64,000 nucleotides of DNA from Algibacter_G agarivorans (GCF_039543245.1 NZ_BAABJJ010000038.1:11016-75015); one strand, 5' to 3'; counted from the stretch's first letter, positions 8,545-17,604 are shown. Notes: generated by a model from the letters alone, not told the origin. Made by a program: numbers and translations.

Positions 8545-8739
8545 ATGGCTTTTAAAAAAAAATCTAACGCATTATGAATACTATTGGTGTTCTGTTTGTG
8601 TTTTAATTACGGATGGAGTCATAATCCAAGTATGCAAATTATTGTAGAGTTTCTTTAAGTAGATGGCGGTATGCAAGCGCAAACAGCAGATGCTACCATA
8701 AGTTGGGCGGGTGGTTTGCAGTCTGGTGCTCCGCAATAA
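8545..8739 (+). pseudogene. Remnant of a secreted protein gene (two in-frame stops)
   Basis: From ATG 8545 one frame reads MAFKKKSNAL, then a TGA (8575), ILLVFCLCFNYGWSHNPS, a TAA (8656), and VDGGMQAQTADATISWAGG up to TAA 8737. The first part looks like a signal peptide with its hydrophobic core intact apart from the stop. The last part has coding-like composition. A promoter with operators precedes it and a terminator follows (8841), so it looks like the decayed 5' end, or an internally deleted copy, of a gene of this locus. The original product is not recognisable. Confidence 0.55.
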
Positions 8740-8840
8740 ATTTGATATCAAGGTTATGTAGAGGTGTTTATTTTTTAAAAGTAAATACCGATAATAGGAG
8801 TACAATTAAAAAAATAATAGTTGAGTAGTTAGTTTAGTTT

Positions 8841-8875
8841 AAAAAAGCCTCTTATTAAATTAAAAGGCTTTTTTT
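8841..8875 (+). terminator. Rho-independent terminator closing the relic unit
   Basis: Stem AAAAAAGCCT/AGGCTTTTTT (8841-8850 and 8865-8874) followed by T. It lies only 30 bp before the isomerase-like gene, so that gene must have a promoter very close by or depend on read-through. Confidence 0.8.
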
Positions 8876-8904
8876 ATTTAACTTAACGAGTTTAAATTAA
8901 ACAT

Positions 8905-9861
8905 ATGGTATCAAAAAATCGGCGAGAGTTTATAAAAAAGTCAACTTTAGCATTAGGAGCAATACCTTTTGTTGGTTTTCCAAAAAACACACTTAATTGG
9001 GATATCGGTTCGTTAAATGATGAGTTGTCTATAAACATATTCTCTAAACACCTTCAGTTTTTAGATTATAAAACTACTGGTAAAATGGCTGCGGAAATCG
9101 GGTTTTCTGGAGTCGATTTAACGGTTAGACCAAAAGGGCATGTGTTACCGGAATATGTTAAAAAAGATTTGCCAAAGGCGATAGCCGATATTAAATTGGG
9201 AGGCTCTCAATGCGAAATGATAACCACTAGTATTGAAAACGTAAACAATCAGTTTGATGTCGATATTATAAAAACAGCTGCACAATATGGTGTTAAATAT
9301 TACCGAACCAATTGGTTTGAGTATTTCGAGGATAAATCTTTAGAAGAAACAATTGAGGTATATAAAAATCAAATAAAGGACTTAAGCCATTTAAATGCAA
9401 AGCATAATATAATTGGCTGTTATCAAAATCATGCTGGTGTAAAAGTAGGTGCTTCGTTTTGGGAAATTAAGGCCATTTTGGAATCAGCAAACAAACAATA
9501 CTTTGGAACCCAATACGATATTCGTCACGCCATGGCAGAAGGTGGGCATTCATGGGTAAATGGATTAAATCTTTTACAAAATCATATTAAAGTTATCGTG
9601 TTAAAAGATTTTAAATGGGGAAAGGTTCATGGACAATGGAAGCCGGTTAATGTTCCTATAGGCGAGGGTATGGTAGATTTTGATAAATATTTTAAACTGT
9701 TGAAAAAATATAAATTGAAACCTCCAGTATCCCTTCACTTAGAATACGATTTAGGAGGAGCGGAAAAAGGTTTAAGCGAAATTTCTGTAGATAAAAAGGT
9801 GGTATTTGATGCTATGAAAAGAGATTTAAATGCCGTACAGAAATTGTGGAAAGAAGCCTGA
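8905..9861 (+). CDS. TIM-barrel sugar isomerase/epimerase-like protein with Tat signal
   Basis: A 318-residue protein of the xylose-isomerase-like TIM-barrel (AP endonuclease 2) superfamily. Supporting segments are TGKMAAEIGFSGVDLTVRP near 54-73, CYQNHAG, and the C-terminal HLEYDLGGAEKG. The N terminus NRREFIKKSTLALGAIPFVGF has a twin-arginine pair at residues 6-7 and a short hydrophobic core, so export through Tat is likely. It heads a group with PL6 and the heparinase-fold lyase (64 bp to PL6 from its first ATG). The substrate is unknown; isomerisation or epimerisation of an alginate-derived sugar is an inference. Many secreted Bacteroidota members of this family are uncharacterised. Confidence 0.8.
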   Translation: MVSKNRREFIKKSTLALGAIPFVGFPKNTLNWDIGSLNDELSINIFSKHLQFLDYKTTGKMAAEIGFSGVDLTVRPKGHVLPEYVKKDLPKAIADIKLGGSQCEMITTSIENVNNQFDVDIIKTAAQYGVKYYRTNWFEYFEDKSLEETIEVYKNQIKDLSHLNAKHNIIGCYQNHAGVKVGASFWEIKAILESANKQYFGTQYDIRHAMAEGGHSWVNGLNLLQNHIKVIVLKDFKWGKVHGQWKPVNVPIGEGMVDFDKYFKLLKKYKLKPPVSLHLEYDLGGAEKGLSEISVDKKVVFDAMKRDLNAVQKLWKEA

Positions 9862-9961
9862 TAAACCGGGTTATTATTTATAAAATAAAAAAAATAGAAA
9901 TCAATCTTATCAAGAAAAAATCCAAATGAATTACACTGTTAATTACTTACGATCATTTAAA

Positions 9962-12271
9962 ATGAATAATTCCATATTTGTGTATTTATGTGTTTTACTC
10001 TTCAGTTTTGGCTGTAAAGAAGTGTCAACAAAAAGCACGATACAAGTGGCTAATATAGCAGAGCTTAATGATGCCGTAAAAAATGCAAAACCTGGAGAAA
10101 ACATTGTATTGGCAAATGGAGTCTGGAAAGATGTTCAAATTAAATTCACGGGAAAAGGAACTGACAATAATCCAATAACCATTAAAGCAGAAACGTCTGG
10201 TGAAGTATTTATTGAGGGTGTTTCTAACTTAGAGATTAGTGGTGAATATTTGGAAGTCGAAGGGTTGTTTTTTAGAAACGGGCAATCTCCTACCAGTAAC
10301 GTAATAGCATTTAGAACTAGCGAGAAAGATGTTGCAAATAATTGTAGCGTTTCTAATTGTGTGATTCTAGACTTTAATAACCTAGAACGTGATAAGGATA
10401 ATCTTTGGGTGCAGTTTTACGGAAAACACAATACACTAGATCACTGTTATCTTGCTGGTAAAACAAATGGAGGACCAACTGTTAGAGTAGACTTAAAAGG
10501 AAACCAAAGTATTAGAAATTACCACCAAATTGTAAACAATCATTTTGGCCCAAGACCTCGAAAAGGTGGAGCAAGAGGAGAAACTATTCAGTTAGGAAGT
10601 AGTTTTACATCTATGTCTCCAAGTAACACAACTATTGCAAATAATTTATTTGAGGCATGTAATGGTGAGGTTGAAATAATTTCAAGTAAAACAAATTTTA
10701 ATATCATTAAAAATAACGTATTCTATAAAAGTGAAGGGTCTGTTGTAACAAGACATGGTAACTACTGTTTAATTGATGGAAACTACTTTATTGGAGATGG
10801 AGAGAATGAAAATTATGGTGGAATTAGAATTGTAAATACTGGCCACTGGGTTACAAATAATCTTTTTTACAATTTAAAAGGACAAAACTTTAGAAGCCCA
10901 TTAGCAATAATGAATGGCATTCCTAAATCACCTTTAAACAGATATAATCAAGTTACAGATGTAGTAGTAGCTTATAATACTTATGTAGGCTCTAATTCGC
11001 CATGGCAATTTGGTGTAGGCACAAATATTGCGCAATCAGATGTGTTACCAAAATCAGAAATTCGTTCAGCAAGACCATTAAGAACTGAGGTTGTAAATAA
11101 CGTAATTTACAATTCTGTTGGTGATGCGAATCCAATAATTGAACATGACAAAGCAGATGGCGTTACTTTTGCAAGCAACATTATTCATAATGATGGTGTT
11201 GAATTTGCAAAACGAGATGGTTTAACTCCTGCAGAACTTACATTAACTAATATTGGGTCAGATATTTCTGCACCAATTACCGGGTTTGATGATGTGGAAA
11301 TTTATAATGGTTTTGATTTTGAAACAATTACAGAAGATTTATTAGGAAAACCAAGAAGTAAATCAAATCAAATAGGAGCCATTTTAAACTCAGGAAACAT
11401 CAATTTAGATGTATTAGACAAAACTAAATACGGAGCAAATTGGTACTCTAATGTTGTTGAAGCTAAAGAACCAACAACTCATACTGTAAAAAATAGCGAT
11501 GAATTAGTTGCAAAGTTGAAAGTAGCTGATAATGGTGATGTAGTTGAATTGAATGATGGTTCTTATGCAATTACAGAATCATTAATCATAAATAAAACAA
11601 TTACAATTCAATCTAAGGGAAAAGCTGAAATTTTATATGATGGAGCTGCAAATACTCCTGCTTTAGCACTACATCCTTATGGGAAATTAACATTAAAAAA
11701 CCTCAAACTAAAAGGAACAAATACTCAATATGCATTTGCAAGCTTAAAAGAGAATATGTCCAATCATTTTGGTTTAGAAGTGTTAGATTCTGAAATAAGT
11801 AATTTTAACTTTGCATTAAAAGTTTACAAACAGTCGTTCGCAGAAGAGATTCTATTTAAAAACACATCAATTTCAAACTGTAAGAACGGCCTAGAATTAT
11901 CTGAAGAAACCAATGATAAAGGTGATTATAATACAGAATATTTAACTATAAATAACTGTAATTTCAATAACGTAGAACAAAATGTTATTGATTATTACAG
12001 AGGTGGTTATGATGAATCTACTATTGGTGGAAATCTATTATTATCAAACAGCACATTTACAAATTGTGGTGCCAAAGAGAAGAACCGCATGTTATTGAAT
12101 CATAGAGGTATTGTAAATGTAAACATTACAAAAAACACATTTAAAAATAATCCTGTTGAATATGTTGCGATACTTTGGGGGGCAAAAAACAATGTGGAGT
12201 CAGAAAATATTTTAAGTAATTCGGGTAAAATAAAAACTGAGGAAAACTTGAAAATGAAATTGATGTACTAA
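9962..12271 (+). CDS. PL6-family alginate lyase, lipoprotein
   Basis: A right-handed beta-helix lyase of the chondroitinase B/PL6 family, about 769 residues from ATG 9962. That start is preferred over 9926 because it yields a lipoprotein signal (MNNSIFVYLCVLLFSFGC, Cys18). Key segments are RKGGARGETIQLG, then EVEIISSKTNFN with the catalytic-type Lys (about 243) and VVTRHGNY with the catalytic-type Arg (about 264). A second beta-helix-like domain begins near residue 510 (HTVKNSDELVAKL...), as in two-domain PL6 enzymes. It cleaves mannuronate-containing alginate by beta-elimination, probably at the cell surface. It is followed 13 bp later by the heparinase-fold gene. Confidence 0.9.
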   Translation: MNNSIFVYLCVLLFSFGCKEVSTKSTIQVANIAELNDAVKNAKPGENIVLANGVWKDVQIKFTGKGTDNNPITIKAETSGEVFIEGVSNLEISGEYLEVEGLFFRNGQSPTSNVIAFRTSEKDVANNCSVSNCVILDFNNLERDKDNLWVQFYGKHNTLDHCYLAGKTNGGPTVRVDLKGNQSIRNYHQIVNNHFGPRPRKGGARGETIQLGSSFTSMSPSNTTIANNLFEACNGEVEIISSKTNFNIIKNNVFYKSEGSVVTRHGNYCLIDGNYFIGDGENENYGGIRIVNTGHWVTNNLFYNLKGQNFRSPLAIMNGIPKSPLNRYNQVTDVVVAYNTYVGSNSPWQFGVGTNIAQSDVLPKSEIRSARPLRTEVVNNVIYNSVGDANPIIEHDKADGVTFASNIIHNDGVEFAKRDGLTPAELTLTNIGSDISAPITGFDDVEIYNGFDFETITEDLLGKPRSKSNQIGAILNSGNINLDVLDKTKYGANWYSNVVEAKEPTTHTVKNSDELVAKLKVADNGDVVELNDGSYAITESLIINKTITIQSKGKAEILYDGAANTPALALHPYGKLTLKNLKLKGTNTQYAFASLKENMSNHFGLEVLDSEISNFNFALKVYKQSFAEEILFKNTSISNCKNGLELSEETNDKGDYNTEYLTINNCNFNNVEQNVIDYYRGGYDESTIGGNLLLSNSTFTNCGAKEKNRMLLNHRGIVNVNITKNTFKNNPVEYVAILWGAKNNVESENILSNSGKIKTEENLKMKLMY

Positions 12272-12284
12272 AAAACAAGTCATT

Positions 12285-14516
12285 ATGTTAGGACTTAAAG
12301 AATCTCTTTTTTGTTTAGTGTTTGTAATATGCCAAAATGGTTTTTCACAGCATATTCCATCTAATAAAGTAGTTGCTTCAAATAATCTTTCAAGCTATTT
12401 AAAAAAGGATATATCGACAGAATTAGGCTGGGACAATAAAATTTCAAAAGCTGAATTAGCCCACTTTCTTAGGCAAAAATTCTCGGAACGTTATTTCTAT
12501 AATTGGCAAGATGTTAGCAAACGCTTTTCAGTTTATAAAAGTTTATATGCATATCAAGAAAAATCACATGATGAGCGTGCCTTGGATCATATGGCTAAAT
12601 TTGCTGATGCTACAGAATGGGTTTTGCCTTTTAATTATCAAAACGGCAAATCAGTAAATGCATATGCGCTTCGTCATTTAGCACGCCAGCATAAAATGGT
12701 AGATATTGCTTATATGTACCATTATCAAAATAAAAATCCTAAATATTTATCCTATTTTAAAAATCAATTACGATCTCTTAATGATGCGCTTCATTCCGGT
12801 AAATATGAGAAAATTGAAAACGGAAATGGTGTTTATGAAGCCTTTAGGTCTGGGTATCGCGTTTTAAATTGGTTGCATATTCACAATATGTTTCTTGGTG
12901 AAGCGAGTTATACAGATGAGGACCAGCTAACTACTATAGCGACCTTATTGCAACATGGTGCACATTTATACGAACATAATGCTGAATTCCATTCTGGAAA
13001 TCATCAAACTCGTGGGCTTTCTGCTCTGGCAATGCTTTCTATTCTTTTAAGAGATTTTGAAGGAACCGATAAATGGTACAAGCGCTCCATGCGTTTGTTA
13101 GAACAACATTTGGCAAAAGAGATTAACAATGATGGATTTCAGTTTGAACGTACCATCCATTATCACATGAGCGATATTGGTAATTATTATTATGTTTATC
13201 AATTGGCAAAATTGAGCGATTTAAAAGTGAGTAGCTTTTGGAAAGACAAGCTAAAATCACTGTTTGTTACGTTAACAAAGTTGACTTATCCAGATAAGTC
13301 AGCACCAGTACTTTCTGATGATACTGATAATCCTTGGGGAGAAAAAAATGATATTTCTGGAGCTTTAACTTTAGGTTATTTATTGTTCGAATCACCTAAA
13401 ATGGGCTATTTTGCTAATAGTACAGTGGACGCTAAAATGTTTTGGTACATTACTAATGCTCAATTAGACAGGTTGAAAAATATAGAGTCTAAACCGCCAA
13501 CACTAAAATCGGTTGAATTCCCAACAACGGGATATTATATTATGAGAGAAGGCTGGCAAAAAGACGATAACATGATGATTATATCTAGTGGGTTAGATGA
13601 TAAAAAACCAGACCACCAACATGGTGATATGTTGGGTGTTCAAGCCATGGCTAATGGCAAGATTGTGCTTCCAAATTATCAAGTACGTTATTCTCTTAAA
13701 GATTTAGAATTGTTTAAAAATTCGATGACTAAAAATGTGGCATTGGTTGATGATGAGCTACAGGGTAAACAATACACATCTAACAAGGGCGGTAGCGGTT
13801 TTGGTAAGTTTAGAGAATTGCCAAATCCTAAAACCATAACTTGGAAAACTGATGAGAATTTAGATGTTTTTGTTGGAAGCCACAACGGATTTAAAAATAT
13901 TGATGTGGATTATTCCAGGCAAGTTGTTTATTTAAAAGACGATTTTTGGATTGTAAAAGATAATTTTAAATCAAACAGACCGCATACATATAAACAAATT
14001 TGGCAAGGGCATTATAGCACAGAGGAAGCCCCTAATTTAATCCGGTCTACTTTTGAGGATGCTTCAGGATTAGATATTTTTCAATTAATAGCAATTGATA
14101 CCGTTTCCAATTCAGGCCAACGTGGAAAAGGGTGGTCGGTAGTTTCTAAAAAAGCCCAAACTAATTTCAGTTTTATAACGGTATTATACCCTTATAAAGG
14201 CTATTCAAATAGAATTGATGAAGGCAGACTAAATCCAGATTTGAAGGGGTGGGAAATAAATACTTCAAAATGGGGTGCAAAAGGTAAGGAGCCAATAACC
14301 TTGTCAAAAGGAAATGAATCTATATTCTTTTTGGTGAATGAATTAGAATTCGAGGGCTTAAAAATTAAATTTTCATCTTTAGCAGATGTGTTTGTTAAAA
14401 TGAATGAGAAAGAAGTAATTATCCAATCTTTAAGTGATAAAGAAATGCAAGTTACCGTCGGCATTAAAAAAGAAAAAACACTTAAACCGGGAGAATCTAT
14501 AAAAAGTAAGCGATAA
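12285..14516 (+). CDS. Heparinase II/III-family polysaccharide lyase (PL12/PL39-like)
   Basis: A 743-residue secreted protein (signal peptide to about residue 21, ...CQNGFSQ). The N-terminal alpha/alpha-toroid carries SGNHQTRG (Asn239-His240) and DGFQFERTIHYHMSD (Tyr293). The heparinase II/III beta-sandwich carries DHQHGDMLGV near 445. These Asn, Tyr and His positions match the catalytic set of heparinase-fold lyases such as PL12. It differs clearly from the PL17 protein downstream. Its position between PL6 and PL17 suggests oligoalginate as substrate, but the exact PL family needs a profile search. It is probably periplasmic. Confidence 0.8.
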   Translation: MLGLKESLFCLVFVICQNGFSQHIPSNKVVASNNLSSYLKKDISTELGWDNKISKAELAHFLRQKFSERYFYNWQDVSKRFSVYKSLYAYQEKSHDERALDHMAKFADATEWVLPFNYQNGKSVNAYALRHLARQHKMVDIAYMYHYQNKNPKYLSYFKNQLRSLNDALHSGKYEKIENGNGVYEAFRSGYRVLNWLHIHNMFLGEASYTDEDQLTTIATLLQHGAHLYEHNAEFHSGNHQTRGLSALAMLSILLRDFEGTDKWYKRSMRLLEQHLAKEINNDGFQFERTIHYHMSDIGNYYYVYQLAKLSDLKVSSFWKDKLKSLFVTLTKLTYPDKSAPVLSDDTDNPWGEKNDISGALTLGYLLFESPKMGYFANSTVDAKMFWYITNAQLDRLKNIESKPPTLKSVEFPTTGYYIMREGWQKDDNMMIISSGLDDKKPDHQHGDMLGVQAMANGKIVLPNYQVRYSLKDLELFKNSMTKNVALVDDELQGKQYTSNKGGSGFGKFRELPNPKTITWKTDENLDVFVGSHNGFKNIDVDYSRQVVYLKDDFWIVKDNFKSNRPHTYKQIWQGHYSTEEAPNLIRSTFEDASGLDIFQLIAIDTVSNSGQRGKGWSVVSKKAQTNFSFITVLYPYKGYSNRIDEGRLNPDLKGWEINTSKWGAKGKEPITLSKGNESIFFLVNELEFEGLKIKFSSLADVFVKMNEKEVIIQSLSDKEMQVTVGIKKEKTLKPGESIKSKR

Positions 14517-14520
14517 ATTG

Positions 14521-14534
14521 AGCTTTTAAAAGCT
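14521..14534. terminator. Short palindrome after the heparinase-fold gene
   Basis: AGCTTTTAAAAGCT is a perfect 14-base inverted repeat 4 bp after the stop. It is possibly a weak end-of-operon hairpin, but no T-run follows. Confidence 0.35.
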
Positions 14535-14571
14535 TAGCTTAAGGTAAAGTCTCCAAATTGTCTATTAATGT

Positions 14572-14624
14572 TTTGTTAAACTAATCTAAATGCTTACCTT
14601 TGGTAAACCAATTTGGTTAACCAA
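14572..14624 (+). promoter_or_regulatory. PL17 promoter with double GntR-type operator
   Basis: TTTG (14572-14575), a 19-base spacer and TACCTTTG (14595-14602) form a -33/-7 promoter. The -7 box merges with TTTGGTAAACCAA (14599-14611) and the perfectly symmetric-core TTTGGTTAACCAA (14612-14624). The leader to the PL17 ATG at 14787 is about 150 bases. Control by the GntR protein at 27153 is inferred from the shared motif. Confidence 0.8.
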
Positions 14625-14786
14625 TTTTTCTGAATCAACTTTTGAAGCAAAATAATTTTATGTTTTTACTTGTTGTTTCCCATAGTGGGTCAAGATATAA
14701 GCGGTTTTAGAGAATTAAATCTGAAAACCTTCATTAAAAGAAAAGTTACAGATTAATTAGATTTAGAAATAATTTTTAAAATTACT

Positions 14787-17063
14787 ATGAATTCAAAAAT
14801 TAAAATTTCGCTTTTGGCTGTTTTATTTGTAGCCCTTTCTTGTAAAGAAAAAACAGAAGAAATATTAAGTGGTCAATCAAGTAGTCAAGGACATCCTAGT
14901 TTAATTTTAACAAAAAAAGGTGTTAAAGATATTAGAGCAAACCTAGGAAGTATTCCAATTTTTGATAAAACCTTAGCTGCAACTCAAAAAGAGGTTGATG
15001 CTGAAATTGAAAATGGTTTTGATGTGCCAGTTCCCAAAGATTATTCAGGAGGATATTCACATGAAACACATAAAAAGAATTATGTATTGATGCAAAAAGC
15101 CGGTGCTTTATATCAAATTCTTGATGACGATAAATATGCCAAATTTGTAAAAGACATGCTGTTTGAATATGCAAAGCAATATCCAACATGGCCTATCCAT
15201 CCAAAACCACGATCTTACGCTAGGGGCAAATTATTTTGGCAATGCTTAAACGATTCTAATTGGTTGGTGTATACAAGTCAAGCTTATGATTGTATTTATG
15301 ATTTTTTATCAGAAGCAGAACGTAATACTTTAGAAACTGATTTGTTTAGACCCTTTGCAGATTACATATCAAAAGAAAATCCGCAGTTTTTTAACCGAGT
15401 TCATAACCATGCAACTTGGGGTAATTCTGCTGTTGGAATGATTGCATTAGCTATGGATAATGAGGAACTTTTGGATAGAGCTTTGAATGGTGTTAGAGAT
15501 GAAGGTTTTAATCCAGATGAAAAGGATAATGATGGTGGTTATATTAGAAAAGAGGGTCAAAAAATAGGTTTTTATGCCAATGTAGATGAGCCTTTTTCTC
15601 CAGATGGATATTTTACAGAAGGCCCTTATTATCAGCGTTATGCTTCGTACCCATTTTTAATTTTTGCACAGGCGCTTCAAAATATAAAACCCGAACATAA
15701 GGTGTTTGAGTATAAAGATGGCGTGCTAATAAAAAGTGTTAATGCCTTATTAAACTTATCGGATGCTGATGGCGAATTCTTTTTGTTGAACGATGCCCAG
15801 AAAGGTATGTCGTATTTTAATTCATCCTTGATCTCTACTGTTGATATAGGGTATCATTTTGGAGGTAATAATCCAGAATTATTAAGTATAGCTAAAAAGC
15901 AAGATGAAGTAACTCTTGATGATGCAGGTTTAGCAGTAGCTCTTGGAATAAAAGAAGGTAAGGACAAACCGTTTGTTAAAAAATCGATTGAATTATCCGA
16001 TGGAGCTCATGGTGATGAAGGTGCTGTAGGAATTATACGTAGTCACGATATGGAGTTGGTATTTAAATACACCGCACATGGATTGAGTCATGGGCATTAC
16101 GATAAATTATCGTTCGCTTTATTTGAAGATGGTAATGAGGTTGTGCAAGATTACGGCATGGGGCGTTTCGTAAATATTGAACAAAAAGGAGGTGGAAATT
16201 ATTTAAAAGAAAACAAAACTTGGGCTAAACAAACCATAGCTCACAATACAATTACACAAAATGAAAAGTCTCAGTTTAAAGGGGAATATGATATGGCTAG
16301 TAAGCATCATTCAAATAAATATGTATTTAATGTAGCAGATGAAAATGTACAAGTTGCTAGTGCTAAAGAAGAAAATGCTTATCCAGGAACTAAACTTCAT
16401 AGAACTATGGTAGCTATAAAGGATGAAGATTATGATAATCCTTATATATTAGATATTATGCGCGTGTCGTCTGAAAATTCAAATCAATATGATTTACCAT
16501 TTTACTTTTTAGGACACATTATGCAATCCAATTTTGAGTATTACAAATTGAGTGTGCCAGAAGTTTTAGGGAAATCTGACGGGTATCAGCATTTATATAA
16601 AGAAGCCAGTGCATCTGTTAAGGGAGAAAACATTAAACTAAACTGGTTACGAAACAATAAGTTTTATACATATTCTGCAGTAACTCTTAATAATGATGAA
16701 GTTATTATAGGTAGAATAGGCGCAAATGACCCAGAATTTAATTTGCGTAATGAGCAAACATTGATTTTAAGAAAAAAGAATGTTAAGAATGCATTGTATG
16801 TTTCAACAATAGAATCACATGGAACATATAGTCCAGTTTCTGAATTGGCCGTGAATGCGTATAGTAATATAGAACATGTAAGTGTGGTACTTGATTCAAA
16901 AGAATATACAGCGGTGCAGGTATTGACCAAAAACAAAAAACAACAACTATTCATCATTTCAAACGAAAACAATGATGAAGAAGCCGAACATAAATTAACA
17001 ATAAACAACAAAGAGTATACCTGGAAAGGTGTTTATAATTTGAACTGGTTTAAACTTTTTTGA
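14787..17063 (+). CDS. PL17 exolytic oligoalginate lyase, lipoprotein
   Basis: A 758-residue protein with a lipoprotein signal (VLFVALSCK, Cys19). The alginate_lyase/toroid domain is followed by a heparinase II/III domain, as in PL17 (Alg17C type). Visible active-site features are NRVHNHATWGNS (Asn207-His208), the Tyr-rich FTEGPYYQRYA near 277-286, and AHGLSHGHYDKLSF. These enzymes release unsaturated monouronate from alginate oligosaccharides, usually in the periplasm. It has its own promoter with two GntR-type operators. Its last codons (TTTTTTGA) coincide with the start of the 147-bp repeat at 17055. Confidence 0.93.
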   Translation: MNSKIKISLLAVLFVALSCKEKTEEILSGQSSSQGHPSLILTKKGVKDIRANLGSIPIFDKTLAATQKEVDAEIENGFDVPVPKDYSGGYSHETHKKNYVLMQKAGALYQILDDDKYAKFVKDMLFEYAKQYPTWPIHPKPRSYARGKLFWQCLNDSNWLVYTSQAYDCIYDFLSEAERNTLETDLFRPFADYISKENPQFFNRVHNHATWGNSAVGMIALAMDNEELLDRALNGVRDEGFNPDEKDNDGGYIRKEGQKIGFYANVDEPFSPDGYFTEGPYYQRYASYPFLIFAQALQNIKPEHKVFEYKDGVLIKSVNALLNLSDADGEFFLLNDAQKGMSYFNSSLISTVDIGYHFGGNNPELLSIAKKQDEVTLDDAGLAVALGIKEGKDKPFVKKSIELSDGAHGDEGAVGIIRSHDMELVFKYTAHGLSHGHYDKLSFALFEDGNEVVQDYGMGRFVNIEQKGGGNYLKENKTWAKQTIAHNTITQNEKSQFKGEYDMASKHHSNKYVFNVADENVQVASAKEENAYPGTKLHRTMVAIKDEDYDNPYILDIMRVSSENSNQYDLPFYFLGHIMQSNFEYYKLSVPEVLGKSDGYQHLYKEASASVKGENIKLNWLRNNKFYTYSAVTLNNDEVIIGRIGANDPEFNLRNEQTLILRKKNVKNALYVSTIESHGTYSPVSELAVNAYSNIEHVSVVLDSKEYTAVQVLTKNKKQQLFIISNENNDEEAEHKLTINNKEYTWKGVYNLNWFKLF

Positions 17064-17201
17064 TTGAAGCGAAAAATAGAGATTTTTTGCTCAATTGAAG
17101 ACTTTTTTGAACTGCATAGCATCGTTACGGAGTTATAAAAAGACAAAAAGTGAGTGAAAAATATCATTTTACAGCCAATTAAATAAAGTTTAAATGAGTT
17201 C
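17055..17201 (+). repeat. 147-bp dispersed repeat, copy 1
   Basis: This aligns almost without gaps to the reverse complement of 60296-60443. The most conserved core is TGCATAGCATCGTTACGGA (17113-17131), and other blocks match: TTGAAGACTTTTT, AAAAAGACAAAAA and GAGTTC at the end. By eye roughly two thirds of positions agree. Near the left end a hairpin GCGAAAAAT/ATTTTTTGC is kept in both copies with changed bases. It starts inside the last PL17 codons and ends 28 bp before kdgF. Confidence 0.7.
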
Positions 17202-17229
17202 GTTAACAGAAAATAAATAAATTTTAATT

Positions 17230-17604
17230 ATGGAAAGATTTAGCGAAAAGTACATCATTACAAAAGATATAGAATGGGAAGCGCTTGGAGGAGGAGTGTC
17301 AAGAAAATTCTTAGGTTACGACAATCAAATCATGATGGTAAGTGTGAAATTTGATAAAGGCGCATTAGGTGCGCCACATCAACATTTTCACACGCAAGCT
17401 ACCTATTGTGTTTCAGGTAAATTTGAATTTGAAATTGATGGAGTAAAGCAAATTGTAGAAGCAGGAGATGGCGTGTATATTGAGCCTAATTTATTGCATA
17501 GTGCAGTTTGTTTAGAAGAAGGACAACTAATTGATACGTTTAGTCCTGTAAGAGAAGATTTCTTAACTGGTGATGGACCATCTTATTTTGGAGATAAAAA
17601 GTGA
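17230..17604 (+). CDS. kdgF: KdgF-type cupin, unsaturated uronate linearising enzyme
   Basis: A 124-residue single-domain cupin without a signal peptide, so cytoplasmic. The metal ligands sit in APHQHFHTQATY (His50, His52, Gln56) and in EPNLLHSAV (His90); an Asp (IDTFSPV, Asp102) lies where KdgF has its active-site acid. KdgF speeds conversion of 4,5-unsaturated galacturonate or mannuronate to the linear ketose, here DEH. It follows PL17 at 166 bp, separated by the 147-bp repeat, and may be co-transcribed with it. No operator is visible between them. Confidence 0.92.
   Translation: MERFSEKYIITKDIEWEALGGGVSRKFLGYDNQIMMVSVKFDKGALGAPHQHFHTQATYCVSGKFEFEIDGVKQIVEAGDGVYIEPNLLHSAVCLEEGQLIDTFSPVREDFLTGDGPSYFGDKK

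Noticed and set aside
14660..14710. 16-codon ORF in the PL17 leader (MFLLVVSHSGSRYKRF)
   Set aside because: Short and without a following hairpin; chance is the simpler explanation.
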